The notes below the pieces were generated by a model. That model saw only the letters and a program-made list of their open reading frames with translations, ran no database searches and had not been told where the DNA came from. A program made the position numbers and the translations under genes. A DNA stretch of 64,000 nt from an uncultured Alphaproteobacteria bacterium (GTDB taxonomy: Bacteria > Pseudomonadota > Alphaproteobacteria > SP197). Shown here piece after piece: positions 7,670 through 16,918 of this stretch (position 1 is its first letter; each line of letters begins with the position of its first letter). The stretch covers positions 186,001 to 250,000 of the forward strand of contig CALSLK010000006.1 in NCBI GenBank assembly GCA_943787175.1, read 5' to 3'.

Positions 7670-8713
7670 TCAGCCGATCAGGCGGCCCACGACCTTGGCC
7701 GTGTAATCGACCATGGGAATGATCCGGGCGTAGTTCATGCGCGTGGGTCCGATCACGCCCAGAGCGCCGATGAATCGGCCGCCCTGGTCAGAGACCGGCG
7801 CTACGATCGTCGAGCAGCCCGAAAGCTGAAAGAGTTCGTTGGCCGCGCCGATAAAGATGCTGACCCCGTCGGCACTATGCGCCAGGTCCAGCAGACGCAT
7901 CATATGGTGCGCCTCATCGAGTTTGTCGAACAGTTCGCGAATGCGTTCAAGATCTGCCACCGCGCGCACGTCATCAAGCAGATTGGCCTGACCGCGCACA
8001 ATCAGGGTAGCGCGGTCTTCCATGCCATTGCTGCCCGACCAGGTCGCCAGCCCGGCTTCGACGACACGCTGGGACAGGGCATCAAGTTCGGCTTCATGGC
8101 GGCTGAGTTCGGTCGTGATCTGGGTCTTGGCGTCATCAAGCGTGCGCCCGGCCAGACGGGCGCTCAGATAATTCCCGGCACTTGTCAGAGCCGCGGGCGG
8201 AATACCGCCGGGCAATTCGATGATGCGGTTTTCCACCGCACCATTCTCCATCACCACAATGACCAGCGCCCGATCGGGCGCGAGCGAAACAAACTCGACA
8301 TGGCGGAACGGTGTTTCCTGCTTGGGCGCGACCACGACGCCGGCATGATGCGAGAGGCCCGAAAGCAGCCCGGTCGCGGCCTGGAGAACGTCGTCATAGG
8401 TCCGGCCGGTATCCTCGCACGCCCCTTCGATGGCGGCGCGCTCTTCCGACGAAATCTCACCGACCTGGAGCAGGGCATCGACAAAGAGCCGCATGCCCAG
8501 ATCAGTCGGCAGGCGCCCGGCACTGGTATGGGGCGCGCTGATCAGCCCGGCATCTTCAAGGTCAGCCATGACATTGCGCACGGATGCCGGTGACAATCCG
8601 CCCGGAAAACGCTGCGAAATTGTGCGCGAGCCAATGGGCTCTCCGGTCAGGACAAATTCATCCACCAGAATGCGAAAGATCTCGCGTGAGCGCTCGTTGA
8701 GTTCCTGAATCAT
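7670..8713 (-). CDS. hrcA: Heat-inducible transcription repressor HrcA
   Basis: 347 residues, normal for HrcA, the repressor of chaperone operons that binds CIRCE elements with help from GroEL. The N-terminal winged helix reads RSREIFRILVDEFVLTGEPIGSRT and SPASVRNVMADLEDAGLI.APHTSAGRLPTD, both family signatures; the C-terminus has the conserved SVFIGAANE-type stretch (SIFIGAANELFQ) and GVIGPTRMNYARIIPMVDYTAKVVG. Divergent from rph with a gap of 162 bases. I found no CIRCE repeat (TTAGCACTC-N9-GAGTGCTAA) in that gap, so direct autoregulation through CIRCE is not supported here. Confidence 0.97.
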   Translation of the reverse strand: MIQELNERSREIFRILVDEFVLTGEPIGSRTISQRFPGGLSPASVRNVMADLEDAGLISAPHTSAGRLPTDLGMRLFVDALLQVGEISSEERAAIEGACEDTGRTYDDVLQAATGLLSGLSHHAGVVVAPKQETPFRHVEFVSLAPDRALVIVVMENGAVENRIIELPGGIPPAALTSAGNYLSARLAGRTLDDAKTQITTELSRHEAELDALSQRVVEAGLATWSGSNGMEDRATLIVRGQANLLDDVRAVADLERIRELFDKLDEAHHMMRLLDLAHSADGVSIFIGAANELFQLSGCSTIVAPVSDQGGRFIGALGVIGPTRMNYARIIPMVDYTAKVVGRLIG

Positions 8714-8875
8714 GGCCTTTGACCGAAAAACGGCCGGTTTGCTGTGTTGATCACTGCGACCAGCAGGGTCTTACAGCATGTAGGCGGTGCCATGCCCAAG
8801 GTCAACGTCAGGACGGTTCCCATCGCTCTGCATTCAAACTAGGTTCCGCGCCACACAACCTGACGGGAACATCCA

Positions 8876-9598
8876 ATGTCACGACCTTCCGGCCGCACGG
8901 ACGAACAGCTGCGCACCATCGATCTGGAGCCAGGCTTTGCCAAACATGCCGAGGGATCGTGCATGGCGCGCTTCGGCGAGACCCATGTGCTGTGCACCGC
9001 ATCGGTCGAAGAACGCGTGCCGCCATGGATGCGCAACAAGGGGCGCGGCTGGGTGACGGCCGAATACGGCATGCTGCCGCGTGCCACCAACACCCGCACG
9101 GATCGCGAAGCCGCGCGCGGCAAGCAGTCGGGTCGGACCCAGGAAATCCAGCGTCTGATCGGGCGCAGCCTGCGTGTCGTGACCAACCTTGATACCCTGG
9201 GCGAACGCCAGATCAAGGTTGATTGTGATGTCATCCAAGCTGACGGCGGCACCCGCACCGCCGCCATCACGGGCGGCTTCGTGGCGCTGGCCATTGCGAT
9301 CAAGGGCCTGATGGATCAGGGCGCGCTGAAACAGTCACCCATCGAGGACCATGTCGCAGCCATTTCCTGCGGCATCTTTGACGGCACCCCGGTTGCCGAT
9401 CTGGACTATGCCGAGGATTCCAATGCCGGAGCGGACGCCAACTTCGTCATGACCGGAGCAGGCAACATCGTCGAGGTGCAGGCCACCGCCGAGGGCGCGG
9501 TTTTTGGCCGTAACGAACTCGACCGGCTGATGGATCTGGCCAGCGCAGGCATTGCCGAACTGGTCGTTCACCAGAAGGTGGCACTGGAGAAGGCGTGA
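8876..9598 (+). CDS. rph: Ribonuclease PH
   Basis: 240 residues. A phosphate-dependent 3'-5' exoribonuclease that trims tRNA 3' ends. It begins [13 protein letters not shown], followed by the family pattern [41 protein letters not shown] and [24 protein letters not shown], with phosphate-binding Arg residues, and [19 protein letters not shown]. First gene of a tightly overlapping operon rph-rdgB-hemW; its stop overlaps the next start as TGATG. Confidence 0.98.
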   Translation: MSRPSGRTDEQLRTIDLEPGFAKHAEGSCMARFGETHVLCTASVEERVPPWMRNKGRGWVTAEYGMLPRATNTRTDREAARGKQSGRTQEIQRLIGRSLRVVTNLDTLGERQIKVDCDVIQADGGTRTAAITGGFVALAIAIKGLMDQGALKQSPIEDHVAAISCGIFDGTPVADLDYAEDSNAGADANFVMTGAGNIVEVQATAEGAVFGRNELDRLMDLASAGIAELVVHQKVALEKA

Positions 9599-10203
9599 TG
9601 GCAGGCGAACGCCTGGACCTGCCGCAACGTCTGGTGATCGCCAGCCACAATGCCGGCAAGGTTGTCGAGATTGACGACCTGCTTGATCCATTCGGGATCG
9701 AGGTCATCGGTGCGGCCTCACTCAATCTTCCCGAACCGGAAGAAACCGGCGACACGTTCGAAGCCAATGCCGTGCTGAAGGCCGTGGCAGCGGTCGAAGG
9801 TTCGGGCCTGCCGGCCCTGTCGGATGATTCCGGCCTTTCGGTCTGGGGCCTGGATGGCAAACCCGGCATCCATTCGGCGCGCTGGGGCGGGCCTTCCATG
9901 GATTTCAACGCGGCCATGGCGCGGGTCGAGCAGGAGCTGGGCGACAATCCTGACCGCAGCGCCAGCTTCTTCTGTGTCCTCTCGCTGGCCTGGCCCGACG
10001 GATCGGTGCGCAGCTTTGAAGGACGCGTCGACGGTATGCTGGAGTTTCCACCACGCGGGGATCACGGGTTTGGTTACGACCCAATCTTCGTGCCCGATGG
10101 CGACACGCGCACGTTTGGTGAAATGGAGATGGCTGAGAAGAAGACCTTCAACCATCGCGCCCGCGCCTTTGCCAAGCTGATCGGGGCGGCGGACTTCCAC
10201 TGA
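9598..10203 (+). CDS. rdgB: XTP/dITP diphosphatase (RdgB/HAM1)
   Basis: 201 residues. Hydrolyses non-canonical purine triphosphates such as ITP and XTP to monophosphates, cleaning the nucleotide pool. Motifs: [14 protein letters not shown] at the N-terminus (SHN.GK), [40 protein letters not shown] (catalytic Asp and binding loop), [11 protein letters not shown] and the C-terminal [11 protein letters not shown] (S/NHRA.A). The ATG overlaps the rph stop by one base; a GTG one codon earlier is possible. Overlaps hemW in the same way. Confidence 0.97.
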   Translation: MAGERLDLPQRLVIASHNAGKVVEIDDLLDPFGIEVIGAASLNLPEPEETGDTFEANAVLKAVAAVEGSGLPALSDDSGLSVWGLDGKPGIHSARWGGPSMDFNAAMARVEQELGDNPDRSASFFCVLSLAWPDGSVRSFEGRVDGMLEFPPRGDHGFGYDPIFVPDGDTRTFGEMEMAEKKTFNHRARAFAKLIGAADFH

Positions 10204-11366
10204 TGGACGACCGCAACCCCGGCTTCGGCATCTATGTGCACTGGCCGTTCTGCCAGTCGAAATGCCCCTATTGCGACTTCAACAGCCATGTGCGCGAGAC
10301 CATCAATGAGACGGCCTGGGCCGATGCGCTGGTGACCGAGACGGCACATATGGCAGCGCTGGCACCCGACCGCACCGTCACCAGCATCTTCTTTGGCGGC
10401 GGCACACCGTCCCTGATGGCGCCTGCAACCGTGGCCGCGACGCTCGAGGCCATTGCGGCACACTGGCGCGTTGCAGGCGATGTCGAGATCACGCTGGAAG
10501 CCAACCCCGGCAGTGTCGAGGCCGGACGTTTCACGGGCTACCGCGCAGCCGGGGTGAACCGCGTTTCCCTGGGCGTGCAGGCTCTGGATGATGTCTCGCT
10601 GAAAGCGCTTGACCGACGTCACGATGCCGCCGAGGCCCGGGCCGCCATCGCACTGGCGCGCAAGACCTTCGATCGCATGTCCTTTGATCTGATTTATGCC
10701 CGCATGGGCCAGACACCCGAGGCGTGGCGCGCCGAACTGGGCGAAGCGCTCGACGTTGGAACAGACCACCTCTCGCTCTATCAGCTCACCATCGAGCCTG
10801 GCACCCAGTTCCACACGCTGGCCCGACGGGGCGCGCTGGACCTGCCGGATGAAGACAGCCAGGCCGCCATGTATGAAGCAACGCAGTCCATGACCGGGGC
10901 TGCCGGGTTGCCGGCCTATGAAGTCTCCAACCACGCCAGGCCGGGCCATGAAAGCCGTCACAACATCACCTATTGGCGGTCAGGCGAGTGGATCGGCATA
11001 GGCCCCGGCGCACATGGCCGCCTGAACGAATCAGATGGCACAAGCATCTCACGGCGCCAGGAGAAAGCACCCGAGACCTGGCTGGGTGCCGTTGCCAGAG
11101 ACGGTCACGCAACCGCTGTGACCGAGACGATCACCGGCAGCGACCGGTTGACCGAAGTGCTGATGATGGGCCTGCGCCTGCGTGACGGCCTGAGCCACGC
11201 AGATATGCAGCGCGCCGCGGGATCCAGCTGGGACGAAGCCGTCAATCCGGCAACGCTGGCCATGCTGGTTGAATCAGGCCTGCTGGTGCGCGATGCCGCA
11301 GGGGTCCGCGCGACCGCACAGGGACGGCAGGTTCTCAACGGCGTTCTTGATCGTCTGACCGATTAG
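10203..11366 (+). CDS. hemW: Radical SAM haem chaperone HemW
   Basis: 387 residues. HemW is a radical-SAM protein that binds and delivers haem, often misnamed oxygen-independent coproporphyrinogen oxidase. The cluster motif is FCQSKCPYCDFNSH (CX3CX2C, residues about 18-25), followed by SIFFGGGTPSLM, EITLEANPGSVE, GVNRVSLGVQALDD and SFDLIYARMGQT. The C-terminal HemN-type domain reads YEVSNHARPGHESRHNITYWRSGEWIGIGPGAHGR. The extra N-terminal Cys of true HemN (CX3CX2CXC) is absent, supporting HemW. Last gene of the rph-rdgB-hemW operon. Confidence 0.96.
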   Translation: MDDRNPGFGIYVHWPFCQSKCPYCDFNSHVRETINETAWADALVTETAHMAALAPDRTVTSIFFGGGTPSLMAPATVAATLEAIAAHWRVAGDVEITLEANPGSVEAGRFTGYRAAGVNRVSLGVQALDDVSLKALDRRHDAAEARAAIALARKTFDRMSFDLIYARMGQTPEAWRAELGEALDVGTDHLSLYQLTIEPGTQFHTLARRGALDLPDEDSQAAMYEATQSMTGAAGLPAYEVSNHARPGHESRHNITYWRSGEWIGIGPGAHGRLNESDGTSISRRQEKAPETWLGAVARDGHATAVTETITGSDRLTEVLMMGLRLRDGLSHADMQRAAGSSWDEAVNPATLAMLVESGLLVRDAAGVRATAQGRQVLNGVLDRLTD

Positions 11367-11432
11367 AGCAGGCTTCATCGAGTTAGAGGCTTGTTCACGG
11401 CCCGTGTCGAGGCGACGTGAGCCGATCAGGCC

Positions 11433-12842
11433 CTACTCCACCATAAGCATGGAAACCGCAGGCGGCTCGAACACGGTCGGGGCGGGGTTTGCGACATCGA
11501 GGCCCTCTGCGGTGATCTCCATGACGACCAGACCACGCTCGGGCGTGCCGTCATCACGGAACCGGAAGAGACCATCGACACCCTGGAAACCACGCCAGTC
11601 GGTGATGGCCCGTTCGCTGAAATCACCGCCCGCTCCGCTACTGGTCAGTGCCGCAGCCAGCGCCATGGCGTCATAGGCCAGGGTAGCCAGACGCGAGGAT
11701 TCGGTGTTGTAGGCACCCGCGAAGTGGTTGCCGAACCAGCTGCGGTTGTTGTCAGGCGCGGTGGCAAACCAGGCGCCCTGCATGACCTGTTCGCGGGCCA
11801 GCACCGGATCGTTCCAGCTGGCCAGACCCAACAGGCGGACATTCGGCGACATGACGTCGTAATAGCCCAGATAGGCCGAGAGCTGGCTGAGTCTTGAGCC
11901 GGAATCAGGGATCAGCAGGACATCGAACGCCATAGCGCCAGCGTCACCTTCCAGGCGCGCAACGGTGGCCATCGAGACTTCGTCACCCCGGGCGCGCAGT
12001 TCAGCAATCTGGTTTTCAAGATCCGCCTGGCGCACGGGGTACTGGGTCAGCTCACGTACGGTCTCGTCAAGCGCCAGTCCATCGGGATTATAAAACGCGC
12101 GGGTGACCACGACCCCGCCATGACGGGCAACGGCTGCTTCCATGGCCTGGACCATACGCTGACCAAAGCGGGACTGGGGTGCCAGCGCAGCAAAGCGCAG
12201 ACGCCCCTGGTTGGCGGCATAGGCCACAACCCGTTCGATCTGATCTTCGGGCGCAATGCCCAGAACAAACACGCCGGGCTGGGCAACCTCAAGATCGGAA
12301 GAAAGCGCAATGATGTTGATCCCTGCCTGCTGGGCAACCGGCGCTGCCGCCGTGACAGCATGGGAAAAGAGGGGCCCGACAATAAGATCAGGCTGGGCCG
12401 CCAGAACCTGATTGGCCGCCTGGGCAGCACCTTCAGCGGTGCCTTTGGTATCTGCCACGACGAGTTCGATGTTGGCATTGTCGATGTCGAACAGAGCCAG
12501 GGTCGCGGCGTCCAGGAGATCATGGCCCAGACCGCTATGGGTGCCGCTCAAAGGCAGAAGCAGGGCAATGCGTCGGACCGCACCGGTGGCATCATCGCCA
12601 TAGGCCGGTTCGTTGATTCCCGTGATCGGGTCGACCACGAAGGCATCGGGATCTTCCGTGAAGGCAGGTTCGACCACATCCTCGCTGGCAATCACCAGGG
12701 TCTCTTCTTGCACGGGCTCTACAGTTTCAAAATCTTCCGACTTGGTTGTCTTGCACCCTGTCAGGGCCAGACCCGCGGCAAGCATTGCGGCCAGTGCCAG
12801 ATGCGTTGGAAGCCAGGTGGAGCAGCTTCGGGTTGAGCCCAT
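11433..12842 (-). CDS. LpoA-like lipoprotein (penicillin-binding protein activator family)
   Basis: 469 residues from ATG 12842 (GGAG ten bases upstream). A lipoprotein signal ends in ALTGC (lipobox), then an acidic linker of about 60 residues, then a type-1 periplasmic-binding fold: IALLLPLSGTHSGLGHDLLDAATLALFDI, LIVGPLFSHAVTAAAPVAQQAGINIIALS and GVFVLGIAPEDQIERVV. In E. coli the homologous LpoA C-terminal half activates PBP1A from the outer membrane; this protein lacks the N-terminal TPR half, as usual for the alphaproteobacterial form. Divergent from yraN (87-base gap), part of the lpoA/yraN/BON-lipoprotein neighbourhood. Confidence 0.85.
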   Translation of the reverse strand: MGSTRSCSTWLPTHLALAAMLAAGLALTGCKTTKSEDFETVEPVQEETLVIASEDVVEPAFTEDPDAFVVDPITGINEPAYGDDATGAVRRIALLLPLSGTHSGLGHDLLDAATLALFDIDNANIELVVADTKGTAEGAAQAANQVLAAQPDLIVGPLFSHAVTAAAPVAQQAGINIIALSSDLEVAQPGVFVLGIAPEDQIERVVAYAANQGRLRFAALAPQSRFGQRMVQAMEAAVARHGGVVVTRAFYNPDGLALDETVRELTQYPVRQADLENQIAELRARGDEVSMATVARLEGDAGAMAFDVLLIPDSGSRLSQLSAYLGYYDVMSPNVRLLGLASWNDPVLAREQVMQGAWFATAPDNNRSWFGNHFAGAYNTESSRLATLAYDAMALAAALTSSGAGGDFSERAITDWRGFQGVDGLFRFRDDGTPERGLVVMEITAEGLDVANPAPTVFEPPAVSMLMVE

Positions 12843-12929
12843 GGTGTTTGATCTCCGCGTTGTCGCGTTTGTGTTCTGCCTGAGTGTCTGCATCTATGAT
12901 CTGCCAAGTTGGCAGAATTGAGAAGGGCG

Positions 12930-13286
12930 ATGACACGCGCAACACGGCAGAAAGCCGAAATCTGGGGCAGGCGCGCGGAATTCTTCGCGAAATGTGCGTT
13001 GATCCTGAAGGGCTATCGGGTGCTTGAACACCGTTGCCGGCTTGCCAGCGGCGAAATTGACCTGATCGTGCGCCGCGGCGGCGTGGTTGCCGCGGTCGAA
13101 GTCAAGGCCCGTGCGGTGCACGATGACGAGGCGATCAGCCACAGGCAGTGGGAACGTATCGCACGCACGCTGGAACTCTATCTTGCCCGACATCCACGAC
13201 TGGCCGATCTTGAACGGCGGTTCGACCGTGTCGATGTCGCCCCGGGACGCTGGCCCCGCCATGGCAGGGATGTCTGGCGACCTTAA
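12930..13286 (+). CDS. YraN family (UPF0102) nuclease-fold protein
   Basis: 118 residues from ATG 12930, preceded by GAAGGG. Typical YraN layout: GRRAEFFAKCALILKGYRVLEHRCRLASGEIDLIVRRGGVVAAVEVKARA, containing the E-x-D ... E-V-K pattern of restriction-endonuclease-like folds, though no activity is established for the family. The C-terminal half carries RHPRLADLERRFDRVDVAPG.WPRH. It lies next to the LpoA-like gene and upstream of a BON lipoprotein and gshB, a neighbourhood kept in many proteobacteria. Confidence 0.93.
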   Translation: MTRATRQKAEIWGRRAEFFAKCALILKGYRVLEHRCRLASGEIDLIVRRGGVVAAVEVKARAVHDDEAISHRQWERIARTLELYLARHPRLADLERRFDRVDVAPGRWPRHGRDVWRP

Positions 13287-13362
13287 AGTTGCCTTATTTC
13301 TCGTGCTAATTGTTCGGCGACCCCCTATGTAGAGTGTGAATCTGCCTCTGGAGAGCCGACCC

Positions 13363-13947
13363 ATGATGTTCCGGAAACTCGCTGTGATCGCCGCTTTTGC
13401 CCTGGCCGTCCCGGCCCTGAGCGGATGTGTGAGCATGGCTATCGGTGCGGCTGCGACCGGTGGCGTCGCCGTTGCTGAAGAACGCTCGGTCGGCACCGTG
13501 GTTGACGATTTCACGATCAATGTTGCCGTCAACGAATCACTGTTCAACTTCAACGAAAGCCTGTTCCAGGACGTCTCGGTCGACGTGACCGAAGGCCGCG
13601 TCCTGTTGACCGGCAAGGTGCCGGAACCCGATGACCGTGTTGATGCCGTGCGGCTGGCCTGGCAGGCCGATGGAGTCAAAGAGGTCATCAACGAAATTCA
13701 GGTGACCGATACCGGTGGGATCGAGAGTTACCTGACCGATGTCAGAATCTCCAACGAACTGCGCGCCGACCTGCTGTTCGACGGCGGCGTGAGTTCGATC
13801 AACTACAATGTCGAAACGGTCGGCGGCATCGTCTACCTGTCGGGCATCGCCCAGAGTCAGGCGGAACTCGACCTGGTGATCGACCACGCGCGCACCATTT
13901 CAGGCGTCAAGGAAGTGATCAGTCACGTACGGATCAAGAGCGCCTGA
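13363..13947 (+). CDS. BON-domain lipoprotein (DolP/OsmY-like)
   Basis: 194 residues from ATG 13363, with GGAGAG ten bases upstream (13366 is an equally possible ATG). The signal peptide ends in a lipobox PALSGC, so it is probably anchored to the outer membrane. Two BON domains follow: DFTINVAVNESLF.....LFQDVSVDVTEGRVLLTGKVPEP..RVDAVRLAWQADGVKEVINEI and a second ending YLSGIAQSQAELDLVIDHARTISGVKEVISHVRI. In E. coli the dual-BON lipoprotein DolP sits in the same neighbourhood and supports outer membrane integrity. This one is on the same strand as yraN. Confidence 0.9.
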   Translation: MMFRKLAVIAAFALAVPALSGCVSMAIGAAATGGVAVAEERSVGTVVDDFTINVAVNESLFNFNESLFQDVSVDVTEGRVLLTGKVPEPDDRVDAVRLAWQADGVKEVINEIQVTDTGGIESYLTDVRISNELRADLLFDGGVSSINYNVETVGGIVYLSGIAQSQAELDLVIDHARTISGVKEVISHVRIKSA

Positions 13948-13956
13948 CCTGAGCAA

Positions 13957-14325
13957 TCACGATTCGCTCTGGGGACAGGCAGCGATCACGACGATTTCGA
14001 CAAGGTTGTAACCGGCAAGGCCGGATTCCACGCAGGCGCGCTGGGGCCAGTGGGCCGGGTCATCGCCCATCCATGCGACCCAGGCACGATCCATCTCTGC
14101 CTTGTCGTGCATGCGGGCCAGATAGACCGTTGCGTTGATCAGCCGGGTCTTGTCGGTGTCCATGCCGGCCAGGATCTCATCAATCATGGCCAGCGCATTG
14201 ACGGTCTGCTCATGGATATCAGGCACATCATCGGGCGAAGTCGCCACCGCCCAGGCAAAACCGTTATAGGACGACCCGGCACTACGTCCCGGTGCGCCGC
14301 CGCTTACGCGTCGTATGTCGAGCAT
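13957..14325 (-). CDS. RidA/YjgF-type protein
   Basis: 122 residues. The start at 14325 is chosen because AAGGAG lies seven bases upstream; the longer open frame upstream is not supported. The RidA fold shows SSYNGFAWAVATSPDDVPDIHEQTVNALAMIDEILAGMDTDKTRLINATVYLARMHDKAEMDRAWVAWMG, and the C-terminal P.R.CVESGLAGYNLVEIVVIAA. Classical RidA deaminates reactive enamine/imine intermediates using an Arg in R-x-C/A-V; here that region reads QRACVESGL, so Arg is kept. Convergent with the BON gene and divergent from gshB. Confidence 0.82.
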   Translation of the reverse strand: MLDIRRVSGGAPGRSAGSSYNGFAWAVATSPDDVPDIHEQTVNALAMIDEILAGMDTDKTRLINATVYLARMHDKAEMDRAWVAWMGDDPAHWPQRACVESGLAGYNLVEIVVIAACPQSES

Positions 14326-14495
14326 CAGATTCTCCTTCATGGGATGTTTCACGGGCAGGATACATCGATCTGACCGGTATGGGATGTGCGCTGCTGCCCC
14401 GGGAGATTCGTCTCCCGGTTCCCAGACGAGTTTATCTGTTCTAAGCATGGGATGCGGTCCTGAACCGTTCCGATCCGTAGCCAAGAGTTCGTGCC

Positions 14496-15437
14496 ATGAC
14501 GCTTTCCGTTGCCGTTCAGATGGACCCCGTCGAAGCCATCGATATCGATGCCGACACCACCTTTGTCCTGGCGCTTGAAGCCCAGGAGCGCGGCCATGTG
14601 GTCTATTTCTATCTGCCGCGTGATCTCGTCTTCCGCGAAGGCAAGCTCCAGGCCTATGCCCGGCCGATGCATCTGCGCCGCAACCACGGCGACCATGTCA
14701 CCCTGGGCAATGTGGCGCTGATGGACCTTGCGGAGATGGACGTCATTCTGATGCGTCAGGACCCGCCGTTCGACATGTCCTACATCACCGCCACCCATAT
14801 GCTCGAGAAGATTCACCCCAAGACGCTGGTGGTGAATGATCCCTTTGAGGTGCGCAACGCGCCCGAAAAGATCTTCGTTACGAAATTTGAAGGTGTCATG
14901 CCGCCAACCATGATCGCCTCTTCGGCCGAAGCGATCCGGGATTTCCGCGAGGAGTACGAAGACATCATCGTCAAGCCGCTCTACGGCAATGGCGGCGCCG
15001 GCGTCTTCCACCTGTCACCGGGCGACGAAAACCTTAGTGCGTTGCTGGAAATGTTCACACAGATGTACCGCGAACCGGTGATCGTACAGAAGTACGTGCC
15101 GGAGGTGCGTGAAGGCGACAAACGCATCATTCTGATCGACGGCAAGCCGGTCGGGGCCATCAACCGCATCCCCGCAGCCGGCGAATCGCGGTCCAACATG
15201 CATGTCGGCGGGCGCCCTGTCGCATCGACCCTGACCCCGCGGGAGCGCGAAATCTGCTCGACCATCGGGCCGGAGCTGGCAAGGCGCGGCATGATTCTGG
15301 TCGGCATCGACGTTATCGGCGACTGGCTGACGGAGATCAACGTGACCTCGCCCACGGGCTTGCAGGAAATCAACCGCTATGACGGCGTGAAGCTGGAATC
15401 CCTGTTCTGGGACGCGGTCGAGAAGAAGGTCGGGTAA
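14496..15437 (+). CDS. gshB: Glutathione synthase
   Basis: 313 residues, ATP-grasp enzyme joining gamma-glutamylcysteine and glycine in the cytosol. Family landmarks: [78 protein letters not shown] (ATP-grasp lysine and glycine loop), [22 protein letters not shown] and the C-terminal [23 protein letters not shown] with the Mg-binding Glu and Asn. The gene is alone on its strand after the divergent RidA-type gene and ends 11 bases from the convergent Hpt gene. No gshA is in the window. Confidence 0.97.
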   Translation: MTLSVAVQMDPVEAIDIDADTTFVLALEAQERGHVVYFYLPRDLVFREGKLQAYARPMHLRRNHGDHVTLGNVALMDLAEMDVILMRQDPPFDMSYITATHMLEKIHPKTLVVNDPFEVRNAPEKIFVTKFEGVMPPTMIASSAEAIRDFREEYEDIIVKPLYGNGGAGVFHLSPGDENLSALLEMFTQMYREPVIVQKYVPEVREGDKRIILIDGKPVGAINRIPAAGESRSNMHVGGRPVASTLTPREREICSTIGPELARRGMILVGIDVIGDWLTEINVTSPTGLQEINRYDGVKLESLFWDAVEKKVG

Positions 15438-15448
15438 CGGCCCGTTGA

Positions 15449-15838
15449 TCAGGCGACCTGTGATGCCTGTTTGACAAGGCCGGGCAGGTCATCGACCACA
15501 GCATCGAGTTCCACGAGCAGACCTTCGACGGCCTTGTCGAGCAAGTCCATGTCGTGTGTGCGTGCCGCGCGCTGGACCTGATCGGCCAGATTGGACGTGC
15601 GTTTGATGCCCAGATTTCCGGAGGTGGAAACAAGGTTGTGCGCTTCGCGGTAGAGGGCTTCGAGGTCGCCGGCTTCATGGGCGGCCTGAAGGGCAAAGCG
15701 CTGCTGCGCTGCAAGGTCCTGAAACTCTGCAAGGAACCCGCGCACGCTTTCCCGGCCGATAACCTCAATGAGGGAATCGAGCACGGCACGGTCAACCCGT
15801 GGCAGAATTGTTCCTGAAGGACGGTCGTTTCCGGCCAT
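15449..15838 (-). CDS. Histidine phosphotransfer (Hpt) domain protein
   Basis: 129 residues from ATG 15838 (MAGNDRPSG), a single Hpt four-helix domain. The phosphorylatable His67 is in LYREAHNLVSTSGNLGI, matching the A-H-x-L-(K/V)-(G/S)-s-s-g-x-L-G pattern. It would pass phosphate between a hybrid kinase and a response regulator in the cytosol. No hybrid kinase is adjacent, so its partners cannot be named from this window. It could also act as a phosphatase-type sink. Confidence 0.82.
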   Translation of the reverse strand: MAGNDRPSGTILPRVDRAVLDSLIEVIGRESVRGFLAEFQDLAAQQRFALQAAHEAGDLEALYREAHNLVSTSGNLGIKRTSNLADQVQRAARTHDMDLLDKAVEGLLVELDAVVDDLPGLVKQASQVA

Positions 15839-15956
15839 GTTTCGTTCCCATGAACCCAGTCTGCACCCTGACGCATCCGAAGCCGGCCACAGTGTGACCG
15901 CCATCACACTCAGACACTACCCTTAGAAAAATGCCGCGTCACGTCGACACAAGGAG

Positions 15957-16445
15957 TCAGGCAACTCTCTGCATGAAATAGCGCCCTGAGGCCACACCCG
16001 CCGGCAGGTCCAGAGTCTGCCATGCAGCATGGGGTACCGGCTGATCACTGATCACCACGGCACCGGGCGCAAGCAGTGACGGGAGCGCATCAGCCAGCCA
16101 GACACCAAGGGCACGGCTTGCTTCCTCATCGCCCGAACCGATATCGACATGGGCAAGAACAGCACTCTGGCCCAGGCGGCTTACGGCCAGCGGCAATGTC
16201 TCACTGAGGTCACCCAGAAACATGTGCTCGTCATCGGGGATGCAATCGGGGTGCGCCGCAATCTGGCGATCGAAGCAATAGATTGCGCGCGATGGGAGGA
16301 TTTCGCGCAGGTGATCATAAGTCCGCCCATTGCCCAGACCCAGTTCCAGCACGGGCCCCGCCCGGTCGGAAATCAGCTCTGCGGCGCGACCCAGACAGGC
16401 GCGCTGGGCTTCGAGCCGGCGGATAACGCTGTCGAGACGGCTCAT
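15957..16445 (-). CDS. Class I SAM-dependent methyltransferase
   Basis: 162 residues, shorter than most class I methyltransferases but with motif I intact: PVLELGLGNGRTYDHLREILP (SAM-binding glycine loop), followed by IYCFDRQIAAHP (acidic residue after strand 2) and VLAHVDIGSGDEEASRAL. The substrate is unknown. It overlaps the cyclic-nucleotide-binding gene by four bases and so probably shares its operon with that gene and the large ABC protein. Confidence 0.72.
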   Translation of the reverse strand: MSRLDSVIRRLEAQRACLGRAAELISDRAGPVLELGLGNGRTYDHLREILPSRAIYCFDRQIAAHPDCIPDDEHMFLGDLSETLPLAVSRLGQSAVLAHVDIGSGDEEASRALGVWLADALPSLLAPGAVVISDQPVPHAAWQTLDLPAGVASGRYFMQRVA

Positions 16446-16894
16446 GCCTGTTGGGAGACCGCTTCACGCAACTGCACCGTCGTGCGCTCCACGCGACGGG
16501 CAAGCTCACGCATGATCTCGATCGACATGGACGGGAACTGGCCAACCAGCTGGAAGAAGAGGTCCTTGGAGATCATCAGGGTCTCCAGATCGCTCTTTGC
16601 CTTAACCGTGGCGGTACGCGGTACATCGCAAAGAATTGCGGTTTCACCCAGAAAGTCGTTTTTCTTCAGGGTCGCGACGGTCACCTCGCCATTGGCGGTA
16701 TCAACGATGACGTCGGCCTCGCCGTCGATGATGATATAGGCCGAATCACCCTCATCACCCTGTTTGCAGACCAGATCACCCTGGCCAAAAGTCAGCCGTT
16801 CAGCCGTGAACGCCAGCAGTTTCAGCTTGCTGGGTTCAATTTTTGCGAACAGCGGAATGTTGCGCATCAGTTCGACATCTTGTTGCAGGCTCAT
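16442..16894 (-). CDS. Cyclic nucleotide-binding domain protein
   Basis: 150 residues, a single CRP-type cNMP-binding beta-roll with no DNA-binding domain. Visible: IPLFAKIEPSKLKLLAFTAERLTFGQGDLVCKQGDEGDSAYIIIDGEADV, then the phosphate-binding cassette FLGETAILCDVPRTATVKAKS (G-E-x-A/T-I-L-x-x-x-P-R-T-A-T). The Arg of the cassette, which contacts the cyclic phosphate, is present. The C-terminus is one long helix, as in free-standing regulators. It lies between the methyltransferase (4-base overlap) and the large ABC protein gene (24-base gap), suggesting that cyclic nucleotide controls the transporter, an inference from order alone. Confidence 0.85.
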   Translation of the reverse strand: MSLQQDVELMRNIPLFAKIEPSKLKLLAFTAERLTFGQGDLVCKQGDEGDSAYIIIDGEADVIVDTANGEVTVATLKKNDFLGETAILCDVPRTATVKAKSDLETLMISKDLFFQLVGQFPSMSIEIMRELARRVERTTVQLREAVSQQA

Positions 16895-16918
16895 GGCTGT
16901 GCCTCCGTTGTCATCGTG

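Noticed and set aside
7097-8593. A 498-residue plus-strand frame across grpE and hrcA
   Set aside because: Serine- and arginine-rich shadow of two certain genes.
8714-8875. CIRCE element or sigma-32 promoter before hrcA
   Set aside because: No TTAGCACTC-N9-GAGTGCTAA and no clear heat-shock promoter in the gap.
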